In this document: one piece after another, positions 45,396 through 58,900 of the stretch
Layout: each line of letters opens with the position of its first letter
Position numbering within the stretch: the first letter of the stretch is position 1
Source of the DNA: Terebella lapidaria
Taxonomy: Eukaryota > Annelida > Polychaeta > Terebellida > Terebellidae
Length of the DNA: 64,000 nucleotides
Assembly: GCA_949152475.1 (NCBI GenBank)
Contig: OX424555.1
Coordinates: forward strand, 70,757,499 to 70,821,498
Reading direction: 5' to 3'
Notes under the pieces: model-generated
The model's database searches: none
Told to the model about the DNA's origin: nothing
The model's input: the letters and a program-made list of their open reading frames with translations, nothing else
Made by a program: the position numbers and the translations under genes

Positions 45396-48249
45396 TACAT
45401 TCCAGTACACAGTGGTATGGTTCAATCGAAGCAAATGCCATTTTTCTAGTTACATCTCATGCTCATGTATGCCACAGCACGTCTACAAGACCATTCAATT
45501 TCAATCTGTGAAAAGGTCCAAGTTATATTGCATCCACACAAAGGCTTTTTTTATCAAGCCATCATTGTGCAAATTCAATCGGAGTATTGATTTTGCTTTC
45601 TGGACTTTATCAAACTGTTGAACGTCAGCATTGTGACACTTCAATATTGAATGCTCATTTCATACCATGCTGTGCATCGGTCGTCTTTCCATACATATTT
45701 CACATTCTATTTGTTTTAGAGACAAATAAATCGGATACAAAATTGGTTGGGTGTAACGTTTCGCTAATTTGTTCTGACCATCTGCTATCACGTTTGATAT
45801 TGCATTATTCGATTGTCGTGAGTGTGGTTATGTTCTAGGCTATTGACGTCAATAGTTGAACGATGTGCATATTTTCATAACAGACGAAGCTGTTCGGATA
45901 AAAAATACAATTACACCTGTAGTGTAGCACACATCAGCCCCATTAGCACCGCATGCCAGTAATATTGGTCAATGACGGGAGGAAATTGTGAACAATTGTA
46001 AATCATCATTGACGAATTCTCAGTGCAAATGCTGTCAATGGAGTTCATTTACATTCTGCAAACGTTCAAAACAATAACCTTTGTTCACAGAAAAATAACC
46101 TTTGAAAAATATCTGTGAAGCTGACAGGGATAAAAGACTGAAGATTTCATTGATAAATTAGTATATAAATGGAGTTGAATGTTGCTTGAACAAATGTAAC
46201 TTACGTTGCGTACACGAAGCATTACATGGTGTAGTTTCTTAACTGCAGCGAGTGCACATATCCGTGATCAATAACCTACCCTTAATTTTTAAGTATCCCA
46301 TCGATAATCATGTCAAATTGATGTGCAAATGTGTATATCTATTGCGATCCCCTGCCCATGTCGGCCCATGTAGCGCAGCTTACTATTTCTTCTAAATTCA
46401 ATGAAGATTAAAAATGGGCCAGACGGATTAAATATGGTATACATTCAGTGGGTGAGTAGTATTAACAGAGTAAGGTGCGCTACTTGGGCCAAAATGTCTT
46501 GTGCCGCTGGTCATTGAAGCGCTAAGTACAGATCAGCGGATTATTCGTATGGCAAATACCGTCAATGCTCAGCTGTCGAGAACGTTGTACTCGGGTGTGA
46601 GATGTTGTTGTGATTTTGGTTCTATACTACTCTTAGAAATTATTTGAGTCGCTGAATTTTTGATAAAGTTGGAGGTTGAGTTTACAATGCCAACGGATAT
46701 ACACGTAATTAATGCGACTGACAATCAATTTCTTTTGCCCAGTGTATTTTCAATGTGGATGATATGTAGCATGCTATTGTGATCATCAAATTCCCATCAA
46801 GTGTTGAAGTTAATCCCAAAACAGGCAGTAGGTTTTTGTTCTATGGTATGTAATTTAACCACAGTCAATAAACTGTACCCTGAAACGCTGTCAGCTTTCT
46901 ATGTAAGTTACATTTGATTGGCGGTGTATAACGTTCAGGATCTTTATGAATATCGACTGGGTCTTCATCTGGCCATCGGACAAGCCTTGTAGTCATGGTT
47001 AGAACCTAGCCAAAAATTTTCAGCGCAATCCATCACCAAACTGCAGAGTTATAGCCCGAACAAAACAGACCAGATTTATGCTGATAAGGCATGGATCCTG
47101 ACTGATAAGCATCCTTAAAGGTAGGCGCTTAATTTACATGGTTTCAGGCATCTATCAGTTCTTCAGATCCATGTATAAACTCTGTCTATCGAGCGCTCTG
47201 TCTATCGAGCGCCGACTCCCGATTGTGTGGCTCACAGCTTAGCTATTCGTGTCTCACAGACACATAGCTACATATGGAACAAACCCAGTAAAAATTGTTA
47301 AAGGTCAGAAAATGGAGAGGATTCCACAAACTTCATAATGATTTTGTTGATTGAATATTGGAATAGTGATTGATTCGAAATCAATAATTTATCTTTATTA
47401 TTTTATTTATATTTTGGTGAAGTGCATTTCAAAGAGGACACGAGTATCTCACCAACGTTCAATATTGTCACGATCCACTCCACATGGGACGATAGATGGG
47501 GAACTTCTTCCACAATCGGGTATGATCAAACGATATTGGGGGTGCTAGTGAAAGGATTAACGTAGGTGTTGTGGCATGAAGCTGGAGACTTTGTGGCGAT
47601 CCAAGTGTTTTTTTTCTTCAAATATCTCGATGTTCACGGTTATTCTGATTCACAGCACCAGGAAGCATAGGGTTCAGAAGCGGCCAGTCGTCTTATGTAC
47701 ATATCATATTGCCTTATTGTGATGAATAATGAAGATTACGACTGACATATTATAACACAAATCACGGAAGATATTCTTGACGGGAGGTTAAGGGAGCAAA
47801 GCGTACTAACACGGGCCACGCAGTATGGCCTAAGATGCATGTATAGGTCTGTTTATTTGAAAGATTTTTTTTCGTATTCCACACTCACCAACTCTAATTT
47901 GAGATACGTGAGCAGTTCGGTATTTTGATTATTGCATGATATTATGTCTCAATATTGTGTATGCTATACCATTCAATTTCAATCTGTGATAGGGTCCAAT
48001 AATATTCCAGCCAAACAACGTTTTGTTCCAACCTATGCATTATTGTGCAAGTTCTGTTTCCCGGAAAACTCAATCTAGATATTGACTTTACTTCTCATCT
48101 TTATCAAACTGATGAGTGTCAACAGTTTGACACGCCAATGATGGATGAAGATTCTACATTGTGATGCGTGGTGATAATCTTCCCATACATTCTGCTACAG
48201 ACACAAAAACATTTCTAAATACTGTCACAAAATTCTAAAGGTTCTGAAT

Positions 48250-49460
48250 AGCGGCCTTGAGGTGGCCGAGTGGTTTGGTGATCGATACAGACAATACTCA
48301 ATAAAACAACAAACACCGTACTAATATTTCAATATGTTTGAATAAATCAACACAAATTACACAGATATTTTTTTATACATAGAACACAAACACAGGACGG
48401 CACAAAACAAAGACAAATTGGTATGGATTACTGCAATATACTGGTGGTGTCCAAAACTGGACTTATTCGCTCAAAATATGGCAAACAACAATTTTCACAG
48501 CTTGGATTTACATTGTACCAAGTTTTCACAATGAAAAGAATATAAGTAAGTCTCACGAAGTCGAAGACATTTCCCACGTGGTACGACGCCTGAGCAGACG
48601 TCCAGTGAACGGCACCACGTCGCAGTCCCACGACGCTTGTACGACGCCTCGCGGGGACGCCGACGCCACCAGACTCCCAGCGCGTCACGTGAATGACGTA
48701 ACCCCCCCCCCCTGTATCGACGTGTTAGGCGACAACCCCAGCCTTGAATACGATCCGGGTCCACCCTAGGAACTAAATTAGAAATACTCGTAAACCTACG
48801 ATAATGGTTATGCATAATTATGACAGCACGACACCGCCCACTGTCGGCGATACCACGCATTTGTCTACACACACGGCTAAACACTACGCTAAAACTACCA
48901 GACCCCACTGACAGTACTCACGGTGTGCACTCCACGGCAGATTCACAGTTGTCCGGCGAAATACAAATTACATCACATCACCGAATGATGTACCGTTGGT
49001 TCCACGAGCACACAAATTGAAGTATTAAACACAGGGCATCGCAAACCCCCAAAGTAGATGTCTCTCAGACAATAACTATCGGCCCTCGTGTGTCTCCTGC
49101 AGTGGTTTGAACCCCGTACCTCTAACACCCCGTGACTTTATAGAACGACAGTGGTCTGCATAGTACACTACTCGACGCTACCATGAGCAGTAAAATTCTA
49201 GTTTCAACCGTGTGTGCAAGCAAACCGCTCCCAGTTGCGCATCGCTGTCGACACGTGGCGAGTACCGAGAGTCATGGTCACACTCCGTTGATGCTCTACT
49301 GGTCAACAACTCGCTGGACCAGAGTTCTGCCGCCACCGCCTTGAATAAAAAGACAATTGTGTTATGCAAACCATGTTCACCATGTTCCTACAAATATAAA
49401 ATACTAGATATTTAATAAAATCCCCCAAAGAAGTGTAACCTACGCCAACCCCAGTGATTT
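48250..49460. other. GC-richer insert in R3, unassigned
   Basis: Sequence that has no counterpart in the matching part of copy IV (about 57.99-58.10 kb), so it is an insertion. It is richer in G+C than all its surroundings at 48560-49330, with CACGTGG/GACGCC words and a C9 run near 48700. A minus-strand frame of 137 codons at 48495-48908 and others have no recognised domain. Left and right borders share a loose direct repeat (GTGGTTTGGTGATCGATACA versus GTGATTTGATAAAGATACAC), which may reflect the target. It could be a promoter-bearing island, an LTR or a captured fragment. Confidence 0.4.
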
Positions 49461-51450
49461 GATAAAGATACACACGACATCTGAACATTTAACAAATGTA
49501 TACATAAATTCAAGATCTACTCGACCATTTAAGTACAATGTTTGGGTAATACAAATATATACAAAATACGTAACGGAAATATGTGACAAATACAAAATAT
49601 TATATATATTGCGTTATGTAAATTAACTCACTACTACGAATTTATAACAATATCTACCAAGCTAATGCCTATATACGACGTGGAATAAATGTGGAAGGAG
49701 CAGCAATATCGCTTAATATGATTAATATTCAAGAATATATTGACTACATATTATGTATTCAAATATGATGGAAATTCTTTCGAAGTGCAGCAAGTGGTTT
49801 TCAGTTTGGAAGGAACAGGACGACTAGTGGGGTAAAAGTTGCAATGGCGCATATCATTACTGGCAATGACACGAGTCATTGTCGCTGTGTATTAAAATAC
49901 AGAAAAAAACATGATTTGGATGAGAGACGATCTAAGAACCTTAATAGTGAGAATTCCTTATTGAATATTGAACAAAAATGTCTTGCCATTTGGGGGAATC
50001 CAAAACTTTCAACTGTGATTTATACATCATTATTAGTGTTCTTGTAAGATTTTGACTCGACATTGTAAATAACCGAATCTATTTAAATAACCAGTTATTT
50101 TTGTACATGTGCATAGCAGTGCGAGCACGAAATATATTTGTATCTCTTTTCATGTAAATTGTATATGCACCTCTCTATCATACATGCTCCTGCAGAATAT
50201 ACATCATGTGCTTTTCACATAATGCGAGTTGTTATTGTGTATCTGATCAAACAGATGTTTATGTGTAATGTCAAGAGGCAATTATAGTGTTGTTAAAGTA
50301 CATGCTGCACTTTTATGGCAGCGTTACTCTACTGTTGCTCTAGTCGATGATGTATGTATCGAATTAATAAATTTTTATGGCTAAGTTAATTCAATTCACA
50401 CAAAGGACATTATTTTCTCTGTCAAAGCCGTTATCATCTTTACATTAACGATGGCATACCATTCCTGATCTTTCTATTCAAAACAAATAATCTCATAGAT
50501 AGGGAAAACTGTTTTTGTAAGCCACAGAATCCTGGATGTTATGTGCATGACATTAGTTGTCTATTATTGAATATGAATGCATATAGTGTTGTGAGATACA
50601 TCCTGTGTGATATAGCGAGTGTGATCAGTTGGAGCACATTAGACAAACGTGATTTCGGGAGATTGCATACAGTTTTAGTATGCAAAAGACGACAACCGTC
50701 ATTTCTAAGGTTTCTACTGGAAGTGATATTTTCTTCAGATTAGTGGATGGTGCAGTAATTACACTACGTGACATGGATTCATCAATCATGTATACACCCA
50801 ATGCACTATTGGAAAGTCGCTGATATAGCCCTACTGTTGCCCAAAGTGCCACTGTGATTACTTTCTACTCATCTCAGGAACTCAAAAAACTTGCTGGCCC
50901 ACGCACATAGCTCACATCATGTGTGTTGTGCGACTCTGTCTTCTATTTTCAATACACCCATTGTACCAATGGAAAATTCGGTAATTTCGCCCTTTGTTTT
51001 TTTCACCAACTTGACATTGCTCAAATAGCCATTGAGATCACTTTCAACTCATCTCAGCGACTCAACAAAATTGACTTACCAAACGCATTGCTCACATCGG
51101 TAACACACCCATTGTGCAACTTGTTCGTCTACTTTTAGTAAGGCTTAAAATGCAAGAACACCCACTCAATTAAGTGGGATTAGTATTAAGGGCCCACAAA
51201 CATTGGTTGAGTCCTCTGGACGATCAGCAATTCGAGCAATGTCAAGGCCATTTTGGTGGAAAAAACAAAGGGCGACAATACCGAATTTTTAAATGGTGCA
51301 GTGGATGTGTGAGGCTTGAAATGCAAGAACACAAACGCATCGACGAGTCTCGTTAGACGAGTAGTATTAAAGAGCTAGAGATCCCATTTGAGTCCACTGG
51401 ACTATCAACAATTTGTGCAATGTCAAGGCCGTGTTGGGGAAAAAACAATA
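49460..51450 (+). repeat. R3 macro-repeat, copy III second part (H and pre-X blocks)
   Basis: H block at about 49560-50050 (GTTTGGAAGGAACAGGACGA, TGTATTAAAATACAG) as at 40.7 and 54.1 kb. The segment 50720-50800 with ATTACACTACGTGACATGGA corresponds to 58.73-58.84 kb. Between them no other family is recognised. Confidence 0.55.
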
Positions 51451-51490
51451 GGGCGATAATACCGAATTTCCAATATTGCAATGAATGTAT
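50950..51490. repeat. Fold-back plus tandem 171-bp duplication
   Basis: A direct repeat starts AGGCTT.AAATGCAAGAACAC at 51141 and 51312. Each unit contains GAGCAATGTCAAGGCC and AACAAAGGGCGA-AATACCGAA. The inverse of that same segment lies at 50950-51030, so the three segments can fold on each other. Confidence 0.78.
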
Positions 51491-54400
51491 GACGACAGGT
51501 GGCGCTTCCTGATTTTAAGAAACATTTTGTTATAACTGCACTTCACTTGTCAGTGAAACTGATAAACAGCATTAACATGGATGGCTACTGGATGTACTTT
51601 AGAATACATTTCATAATTGCAATGCAAACACGGGTGTTATGCTGCACGGAAGATTGACATTTAGTAAGATAATTGACAGCTTAATCTAATTGGTTACAGT
51701 ATGCGACGATTTTTATGCATGAACCCAAAGGGAAATGCATTCAACGTTACTGACACAAACAGGCTATCAAGATGATTTTAATCTTTGAGAAAAAGAGTCC
51801 TTATCTCACTGATAAATTATGCACAGAAAATGTGTTTCCATAACAGTGCGATTGTCTTCGGTGATTTTGCCTTCGTATCCAGCTGTTGATAAACTCGTTG
51901 GTCTGATCCTCATTATCTGTATAACTATGTTATTATAACTATTGTCAACGATGCTATTCCTCTCTGAAAGCAAGTACAATTGGAATTTACAAACTTTCCA
52001 ATTGCATTGCGCATTGATGGAATTTCATCATAAGTATTTTCCTGGGTAATGCTCTCGAATTTACATGGACAGTTGACCGAATCTCTAAATAGTGATCACA
52101 TTTTATGATTTTCAGAACAGTGTTGCTTTGTCACTATTGTAGTTAAATTAGTAATAATAGACTACACTATTATGATGGAAGATAGACTCAAAGGTGTAAC
52201 GAGTTGTCTACATGCATGCAGATAAGCTCAACGTACGGATAAGTCATGTAGATTCATGTTTTCAAACACTGAAAAGGTTTCAGTATGCAACATGAGTATT
52301 CTAGATTTTTTTTCAGACTTGCAGATGGTTTGCTAAAGTGAGGCATATCATTTAGGAAGATGAGGACATGCCGTGATTACACTACGTGACATAGACTTAC
52401 CCATCGTGTGTGAAATGTGAACTGAAACGGACCCCTCGATGGTCACGCGACTTTTGTTTCATTGAACTATGGAAAGCCGACGTATCATGTTGAACTTACT
52501 TCGGAATTTAGTTGGAAACGAGTACGAGGTTTCGACCGCACAAGTCGTAGTCTTGTGTGACGCTCAGGAATTTATTGATATTTGTAAAACATATAATTTT
52601 TAATGAAGAAAACTACATATGATCGTTTTATCGACGTGTTACCATTGTTGTGAAATGTTGGGAGTGTTTATTAAATAACACGAAACTTGGCATTCGAATA
52701 AATCCTGGCATTTTACATTAATATTTTTGATAAAAGAAAACACTCCAATCTACCAGAGTTATACAAATATGATAATCCACCGTGCCATATTAGGAGGGGG
52801 ACTGCATGAATTCAAGTTGTTTCTACCATATACAATGTTCCATAAATTTGTCAAAAAATACTCTTACGGTGCCTTCGTCATGCCATCTGAGAGGTCAGTA
52901 TTATATATAGAATATTCAGTCGTACAAGATTCGTTTGTGAAAGCAAACGTGAAAATCAACGCGGAACTGAATTACTGTGTGTGTGTGGTTTATACCAGTG
53001 CATTTCAAATATAAATTTCAGGGTAAAATAAATCCGCGCGATCAATTTATAGGATCAACTAACCAACAATGGAGCTTGACAGCTGGATATAAATAGATTA
53101 TACTTGAGTATGTGACCCATCATCCTCGTCTCCATTCACGGTCATCATCGCTTCCTAGGCATGACATGGAATGTAATCCGTGGAACTAAATTGGCTCGTG
53201 TTTGTAGTTGACAGGTGACTGGAGTAGCGTCCATGCACTCGGGCTCGGTAATATGCAAAGTGACAACGATGCTTGGCACAAACAATGCATGGCGCAGTGA
53301 GTTTCTTATATCAGTCAGCACAGAGAAAGACTGCATTGTATCACAAATTACTCTGAAAACCATAATGTACATATAGATTTCTTGTATATTTGTTAGTGTG
53401 GTAACAACATGACAGGTTATGGCCGTAGATGTTTTGTACACGGTTATTCAATGCAACATGAATTTGAACAATTATGTGTTTCACAATCAGGTAATATGTA
53501 CGTCCGACAATGTGGGTTCGCTATTACATCATTATAAACGGTGTTTCAAGACATGCTTAGAATGATCTTGGTCATCAATGTCCGTACTTCGAAAGAAAAA
53601 ATAATACGTACTTCCAACACAGTGGTATACTTCAAATCGAAGCAAATATCTCAACGTGGCCAGTTTTTAGTTATTTTCCTACGATTATTCTTCAAACGGA
53701 TCTCCAATTTCCTAGATTGTCTCATGCTCGTGTGTTCCATGGCACGTTTACAAGACAATTCAATTTCACTCGGTGATAGGTCCAAGTTATGTTGCAGCCA
53801 AACAAAGGCTTCTTTCAACTCAGGCATCATAATGCAAGTTTTTCCCCCGGAGTATTCAAACTGGATACTGATTTGGTTTTCTGGTCTTTATCAAACTGTT
53901 GAATGTAAACATTTAGACACTACAATAATGACTACCCATTCCATATCGTGCTGTGTGTTGATCGTCTTCCCATACGTATTTCACATTCTACTACAGAAAC
54001 CAAAAACTTCGGATCCAAAATTGGTTGGAACATGTTTCTATCAATGAAACATATTAAGTTACTGGTAGCCCAATATTAAGTAATATATATATCCCGAGAT
54101 TCTACCTATATATGTACCATGTTGAAAACTATATATATATGTACCATGTTGACCATAGTCGCTTTGTATTAAAATACAGAAGAATCTAAGAGAGAATCAA
54201 ATCAATAACGGAATTCAATTCTTCATTGAATATTAACAAAAACATCTTGCAGTCTTTGCCATTTGGGGAAATCGATGGCTTTGTGTTTGATCGAAATATT
54301 ACTTTTGCTCGGTTCAATCAAGCAAATTGAAATACCAGAACACTCAAGATATTCCACCAACGCACGTTCGAAATGGCGATTCAACTTGAAGATCGTTACA

Positions 54401-56765
54401 AACTTAAATTTAACTGGTTAAGAAATATCAACCTCATGCAACTCGTTGCCTGTACAATTGATGTAGTTCGAAAGTACTTGAATGGTGACGGGATGAAAAG
54501 AACCAGAAGAAACGAATAGTAAAAAAAAAACATTAAAAAGTTATTCCAGTGTCCCGTTTATGTCATAGACTATTATTTGTGCTGAGAGTCATCGCATTAT
54601 TCATTCGTATTTATTCCTAATGTGGATCAGGAAATTCAACAGGATAAATATAAAATTACACCACCATCATTATCAAACCTGAAAGCATATTCTGACAGTT
54701 CGGACATGTGTACGAGTGGTAAAGGTTTCCATACAGTAAAGTAACAGTAGAACTAGATGTACGTCTCGTGAAATCATATAATTCTATGGTGTAAGTTTTC
54801 CCTGTTTGGTCTTAACCATCTGCTATCATGTTTGATATTGCATTATTCGATTGCTATTAATTTGGTCACAATCAGGGCGATTGATGTGAACAATAATGCA
54901 TGTATTCATTTACAGACGAAGCAGTTGGGATAAATATACAATTAAGGACGAATTGCACGTAAAATCCGAAAAAGGTAACAAAATCATGAACTTGCAAACA
55001 TCCATTTGGCACCAGAATTTACTGTGGCGACCTATAGCCATCAAGGATCTCCAACCGAGACTTGGTTCTTGACTAAATATGATTAATTGTCTGATTATTG
55101 TCATTTTTAAATGTCATTTTGTGACTTATTTCTCAAAAGACAAGGTACACTCAAAACATGCCCAACGGCAGGATTATGTTTTACTGCGGATAATTAGTAA
55201 TGTTAGTAAAGCTCATTGGTGAGGTGCGCTCGGGTGCACCAGATCCGCCTATTGTATTCCTTTCGCAGAAATTCAAGTCGTATATGCATCTATTATTGGA
55301 TGGTCACACAACAAAGCGTACATACCAACAACAGCTTGTTTGTAACGCTGAAGATACTACGCGTTGTTTGCTGGCGCGTGTAAAAGTGATATCTATAATC
55401 ATCAATTTGTACAATCGCTGTGATACTTTTTATAGAACCATGTCTCGGTTCATCATCCATGGCTATACATATCTCTGTTAATGAAGTTTCAAGAAGAAGG
55501 GATGGGTAGTCTTGCTGATTTTGTTACCTTCATGTTTACATTACAAATGAATGGGAGAGCGGCTCACCACAGTGTTTGGTCTGTTACCCGCAGTCAATCC
55601 TTAAACGAATAGTGAAACACACACAAGTTCCTGCCCTGCAAGGAAGTGGTATTATTGGTCAATGACATGATTAAATTGTGAACGTTGTGAACATATATGA
55701 TTAATCATCGACGAATTCCCAGTACAAATGCTGCCAATGGAGTTAAGTACATTTTACACAATTTTGGAATAGTAACCTTTGATCATAAATAGAAACCCAT
55801 TTGTGGTAATGTTGATGAACAGATATCAATGTTACGACAAAGTAAAAACTAACAGAGTGACACCATGAATATTTGTTTTTATGGTGCATTATTAAGGCAG
55901 CCATCAACGGTGATCAATATCAAACAAACATGAGATATATAGGGTAGGCGTATCATTGATGGACGAAAGACTTGGTTTCAGACATTTATCAGTTCCGGAG
56001 ATCTCTGTATAAACTCTGAGTGGCAAGCGTGGATTCTACATTGTGTGGCGTCCAGTCTAGTGTACTTCGTGTCTAGTGGAAGCATGGAATTCACCCAGTA
56101 ACAATAGTTAATGGCTATAAAATAGTATTATGGAGACGTTTACCCAAATTCAGCTTGCTTCAATATTTCGCGGCACACTTTTCTTTCATGATGATCTTGG
56201 TGAGTGTATATTGGCATGGTGATTGATTCAATATCGCTAAATTATCATTCTTACTCCTTGAATAGAGCCACAGGATTAATAAAGTACTATTCAAGAGGAC
56301 ATGCGTAACACACTAGCATTCAATGTTGTCATGACCCACTCCAAATGTGATGATAGATGTGGAAGTTTTTCCAGTTTAATTTTTTTTTCGAGTATGATCG
56401 AACGATATTGGGTGTGCCAGTGGGTGGTTTAAAAGTAGATGTTGTGGCATAAAGGTAATGACTTTGTATCAGTCCAAGTGTATTTTGAATTCCTGATTGC
56501 TCGACAATTATGAAGAACGATTATTTTTCAAACAACTCATTGAATGCATTGTGACTGCCCGCCGAAAACCAAATTTCATCAAATTCCCATTGACATAATG
56601 TGGAGTAGATTCATCGAACATTATAATTCACAGCTTCAATAAACGTAGGGACAAGATGTCAGCAATTGTCTTAGGTACACACTTATGTAAATACCAATGA
56701 TTCAAGATTATGAATGATATATTTTGACACAAATCATGATATTTTTGGTGGGAGGTTAAAGACCC
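51450..56765 (+). repeat. R3 macro-repeat, copy IV (X, B, E, G, C, F, H, T blocks)
   Basis: X 51500-51720, B 51740-52270, E 52310-52610, G 52750-53010, C 53050-53460, F 53630-54050, H 54080-54720, F remainder 54780-54900, T 54860-56765. Lacks the D block found in copies II, III and V between B and E. Reading frames within it (for example 53541-54047, 168 codons) lack family motifs and are broken in the sister copies, so I do not call genes. Confidence 0.68.
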
Positions 56766-56935
56766 AATAGCATGCTGGTGAAAGTGTTTTTCATTTAGTC
56801 TACTATGAATAGTTTTCAGTGATATCTAACGAATTTTACAAATACAATCAATGGGAGTCGAGATATTGAATCAAATAGGCACTCCGTAAATTGCCGAAGA
56901 CTTTGATCACGATTTTAGTATGGGACACGTGGTTG

Positions 56936-57279
56936 GTGACGTCAGTTGAGGCAGAACTGAAAGTACATGTAACCAGCAAGGTAAACTGCATGTCACATAT
57001 TAATTTTCCCGGTGCATGTTTGACAATTCACATGAACGGGTGAGACGGCGGAAATATGGCATTTCTTGCCTTGATATTTAGATTCAGTACTATTTATTCA
57101 CCCGAAACGGAGGTTTGTTGAACTGCAGGATGTCCAGTATTTGCTGGTTTGAGCGTGTGTTTTTTTTTTTAATTTCATGCATTTTAGAGTGGTTTTCCAT
57201 CTCTGAGCCGACCGCCCAAATTACGTATTTTACGTTTTCGGCGAGCCGTCACAGCACATTCTGCCTCAACTGACATCAC
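56936..57279. mobile_element. 344-bp inverted-repeat element (MITE-like)
   Basis: Ends GTGACGTCAGTTGAGGCAGA (56936) and the inverse of GTGATGTCAGTTGAGGCAGA (ending 57279), 21 bp with one mismatch. It lies in a stretch (about 56765-57470) absent from R3 copy III at 47.79 kb. No clear target duplication; ATCACGATT/ATCACGATTA phrases near both sides may be coincidence. Confidence 0.85.
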
Positions 57280-57469
57280 GATTACGGAAATTACCGAAGC
57301 TATTTCTTTCATCAGCTGGAGAAGGCGATTGTAATACTGGCTCAATATACTCGATTAAATATCGCTCGTTTTAATTACCAATTAACACGAACACCTTTTT
57401 TATCATTAGATGTCCACAACGTCTTTATCTGAGCAGGAATAAAACCATATAATGGTACCTTGCTACTAT

Positions 57470-58900
57470 GACTTTAAGATAGAAACACGTACTAACACGG
57501 GAAAGGGTGCGTGCCCTGAGATGCACGTATAGGTCAGTTTATGTGAAATATTCATTCCATATTCCACATTTACCAGCTCTATTTGAGATGAACATGATTT
57601 ATGATACGTGAACAGTTGTGGATATTGTGATAGGATCACAGAAGCAGATTCAAAATGTCACGTTTATTTTTTATTTCGTCGTATTTCCTTCTATTTGTGT
57701 GTAAAATGTGATTCACCACTGCTGAAATATAATATAATAATATATATAATATAATATGTGGTATTTTGATTTTTGCATGACAGTGTGTCTTAAGCTTGAG
57801 TCTGCCATTGTATGTGTACAAGACAACTCAATTGCAATCTATGCTAGGTTCCAAGTAGTTTTGCAGCAACACAAAGGTTTTTTTCCAACCTAGTCATTAC
57901 TGTTAGTAGTCATTACTGTTAGTATGACGCGCCAATACTGGATGAAAATTCTACATTGTAATGATCCTCTTCTATATATTCTACTTTAGACACAAACATA
58001 TTTCTGAATACAAAATTAGATATATGGTGGTTCAGGCATGTTATCTTACTCCAAAATTATGGCAAATATATATATGGCCTCTACTGCCAACCTACTGCCT
58101 TCATGCAACGTAAACTGAGTGTGGAATAGGAAGCAACATACCATTGAATATGATGAGAACTAACGAATATACTAACTAGATCTACATATTATACATGTAT
58201 ATTCATATGTGACAAATTCAACGAGTGAAGTTCTCAGTTGGAAAGGAATACGACGACTAATGGTGAAAACCTTCTCATTTCATAAACACAACAACTGGTT
58301 GAATGGTGTAACAATGAAGAAGGATTTCTCCGAGCATTCCATGCTTTACCGACATACATATGGCTGATTTCAGTTGATAACCGATGATATTTCACAAGAG
58401 TCGCGGGCACGCGGGTGTTGTCACGAACTGAGTCGATTTTTGTAAATATAACAACGTTTGCATATTATAACAACGTGGTAGCATACGTAATGTTTGCTTA
58501 TTGGGATGTTCCGTGGGAACACAATTTTAGGAAGAAAATGAACCTTTTCAATATTTTTTCTCATTTGAAATGGGGACATGTGTCGTTTCGTATGCCATTT
58601 CCTCACAAATAACGTGTAATACTCACGATTTCACGTGGTACCCCCTGAATAACGCGTAACGCCTAGCCACCGTGTACTTGACATTGGTTGTCTGTACGTG
58701 GTGTTGTGATATGAAGTCCTCTAAGGCTTCTACTAGAAGTGGTATTTTTTCAGATTAGTGTGCTGAAATGGGAAATATCATTATGGAAATGGGGGTGTGC
58801 ACTAATTACACTACGTGACATGGAATCATCTATCATGTATAACGAAGTGTGACACTTCTTGATTTTAGAAAACATTTGTGAACTATGTTTCTTTGCTTTC
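57470..58900 (+). repeat. R3 macro-repeat, copy IV end (T, H, pre-X)
   Basis: CGTACTAACACGGG at about 57489 and GCACGTATAGGTCAGTTTAT match 47.80 kb. The 57.78-58.03 kb part matches 47.95-48.20 kb. GTTGGAAAGGAATACGACGA at 58.24 kb matches the H block. An alternating ATAATATA tract lies at 57726-57756. Confidence 0.6.

Larger units (their letters stand above)
43350..48250 (+). repeat. R3 macro-repeat, copy III first part (D, E, G, C, F, T blocks)
   Basis: D at 43370-43900 (TTCTGTTCCATCACTCTCAA), E at 43940-44180 (ATTACACTACGTGACATGGA), G at 44200-44560, C at 44640-45080 (CTAACCAACAATGGAACTTG), F at 45400-45840, T at 45840-48220 (GGTCAATGACGGGAGG, GTATGATCAAACGATATTGG, CGTACTAACACGGG). The same order is found at 52.3-58.0 kb. 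No coding capacity. Confidence 0.68.

Noticed and set aside
48256..48290. GGTGGCCGAGTGGTTTGGTGAT resembles the 5' part of a Ser/Leu tRNA with an A box
   Set aside because: No matching B box, anticodon arm or acceptor stem follows within the next 90 bases. At most a degenerate SINE head, which I could not support.
48495..48908. 137-codon minus-strand frame in the GC-richer insert
   Set aside because: Higher G+C lowers stop frequency; no domain, splice or homology signal seen. Kept only as part of an unassigned insert.
53541..54047. 168-codon plus-strand frame
   Set aside because: Lies in R3 blocks C-F; the matching segments near 45.4 and 39.1 kb do not keep the frame and no protein motif is present.
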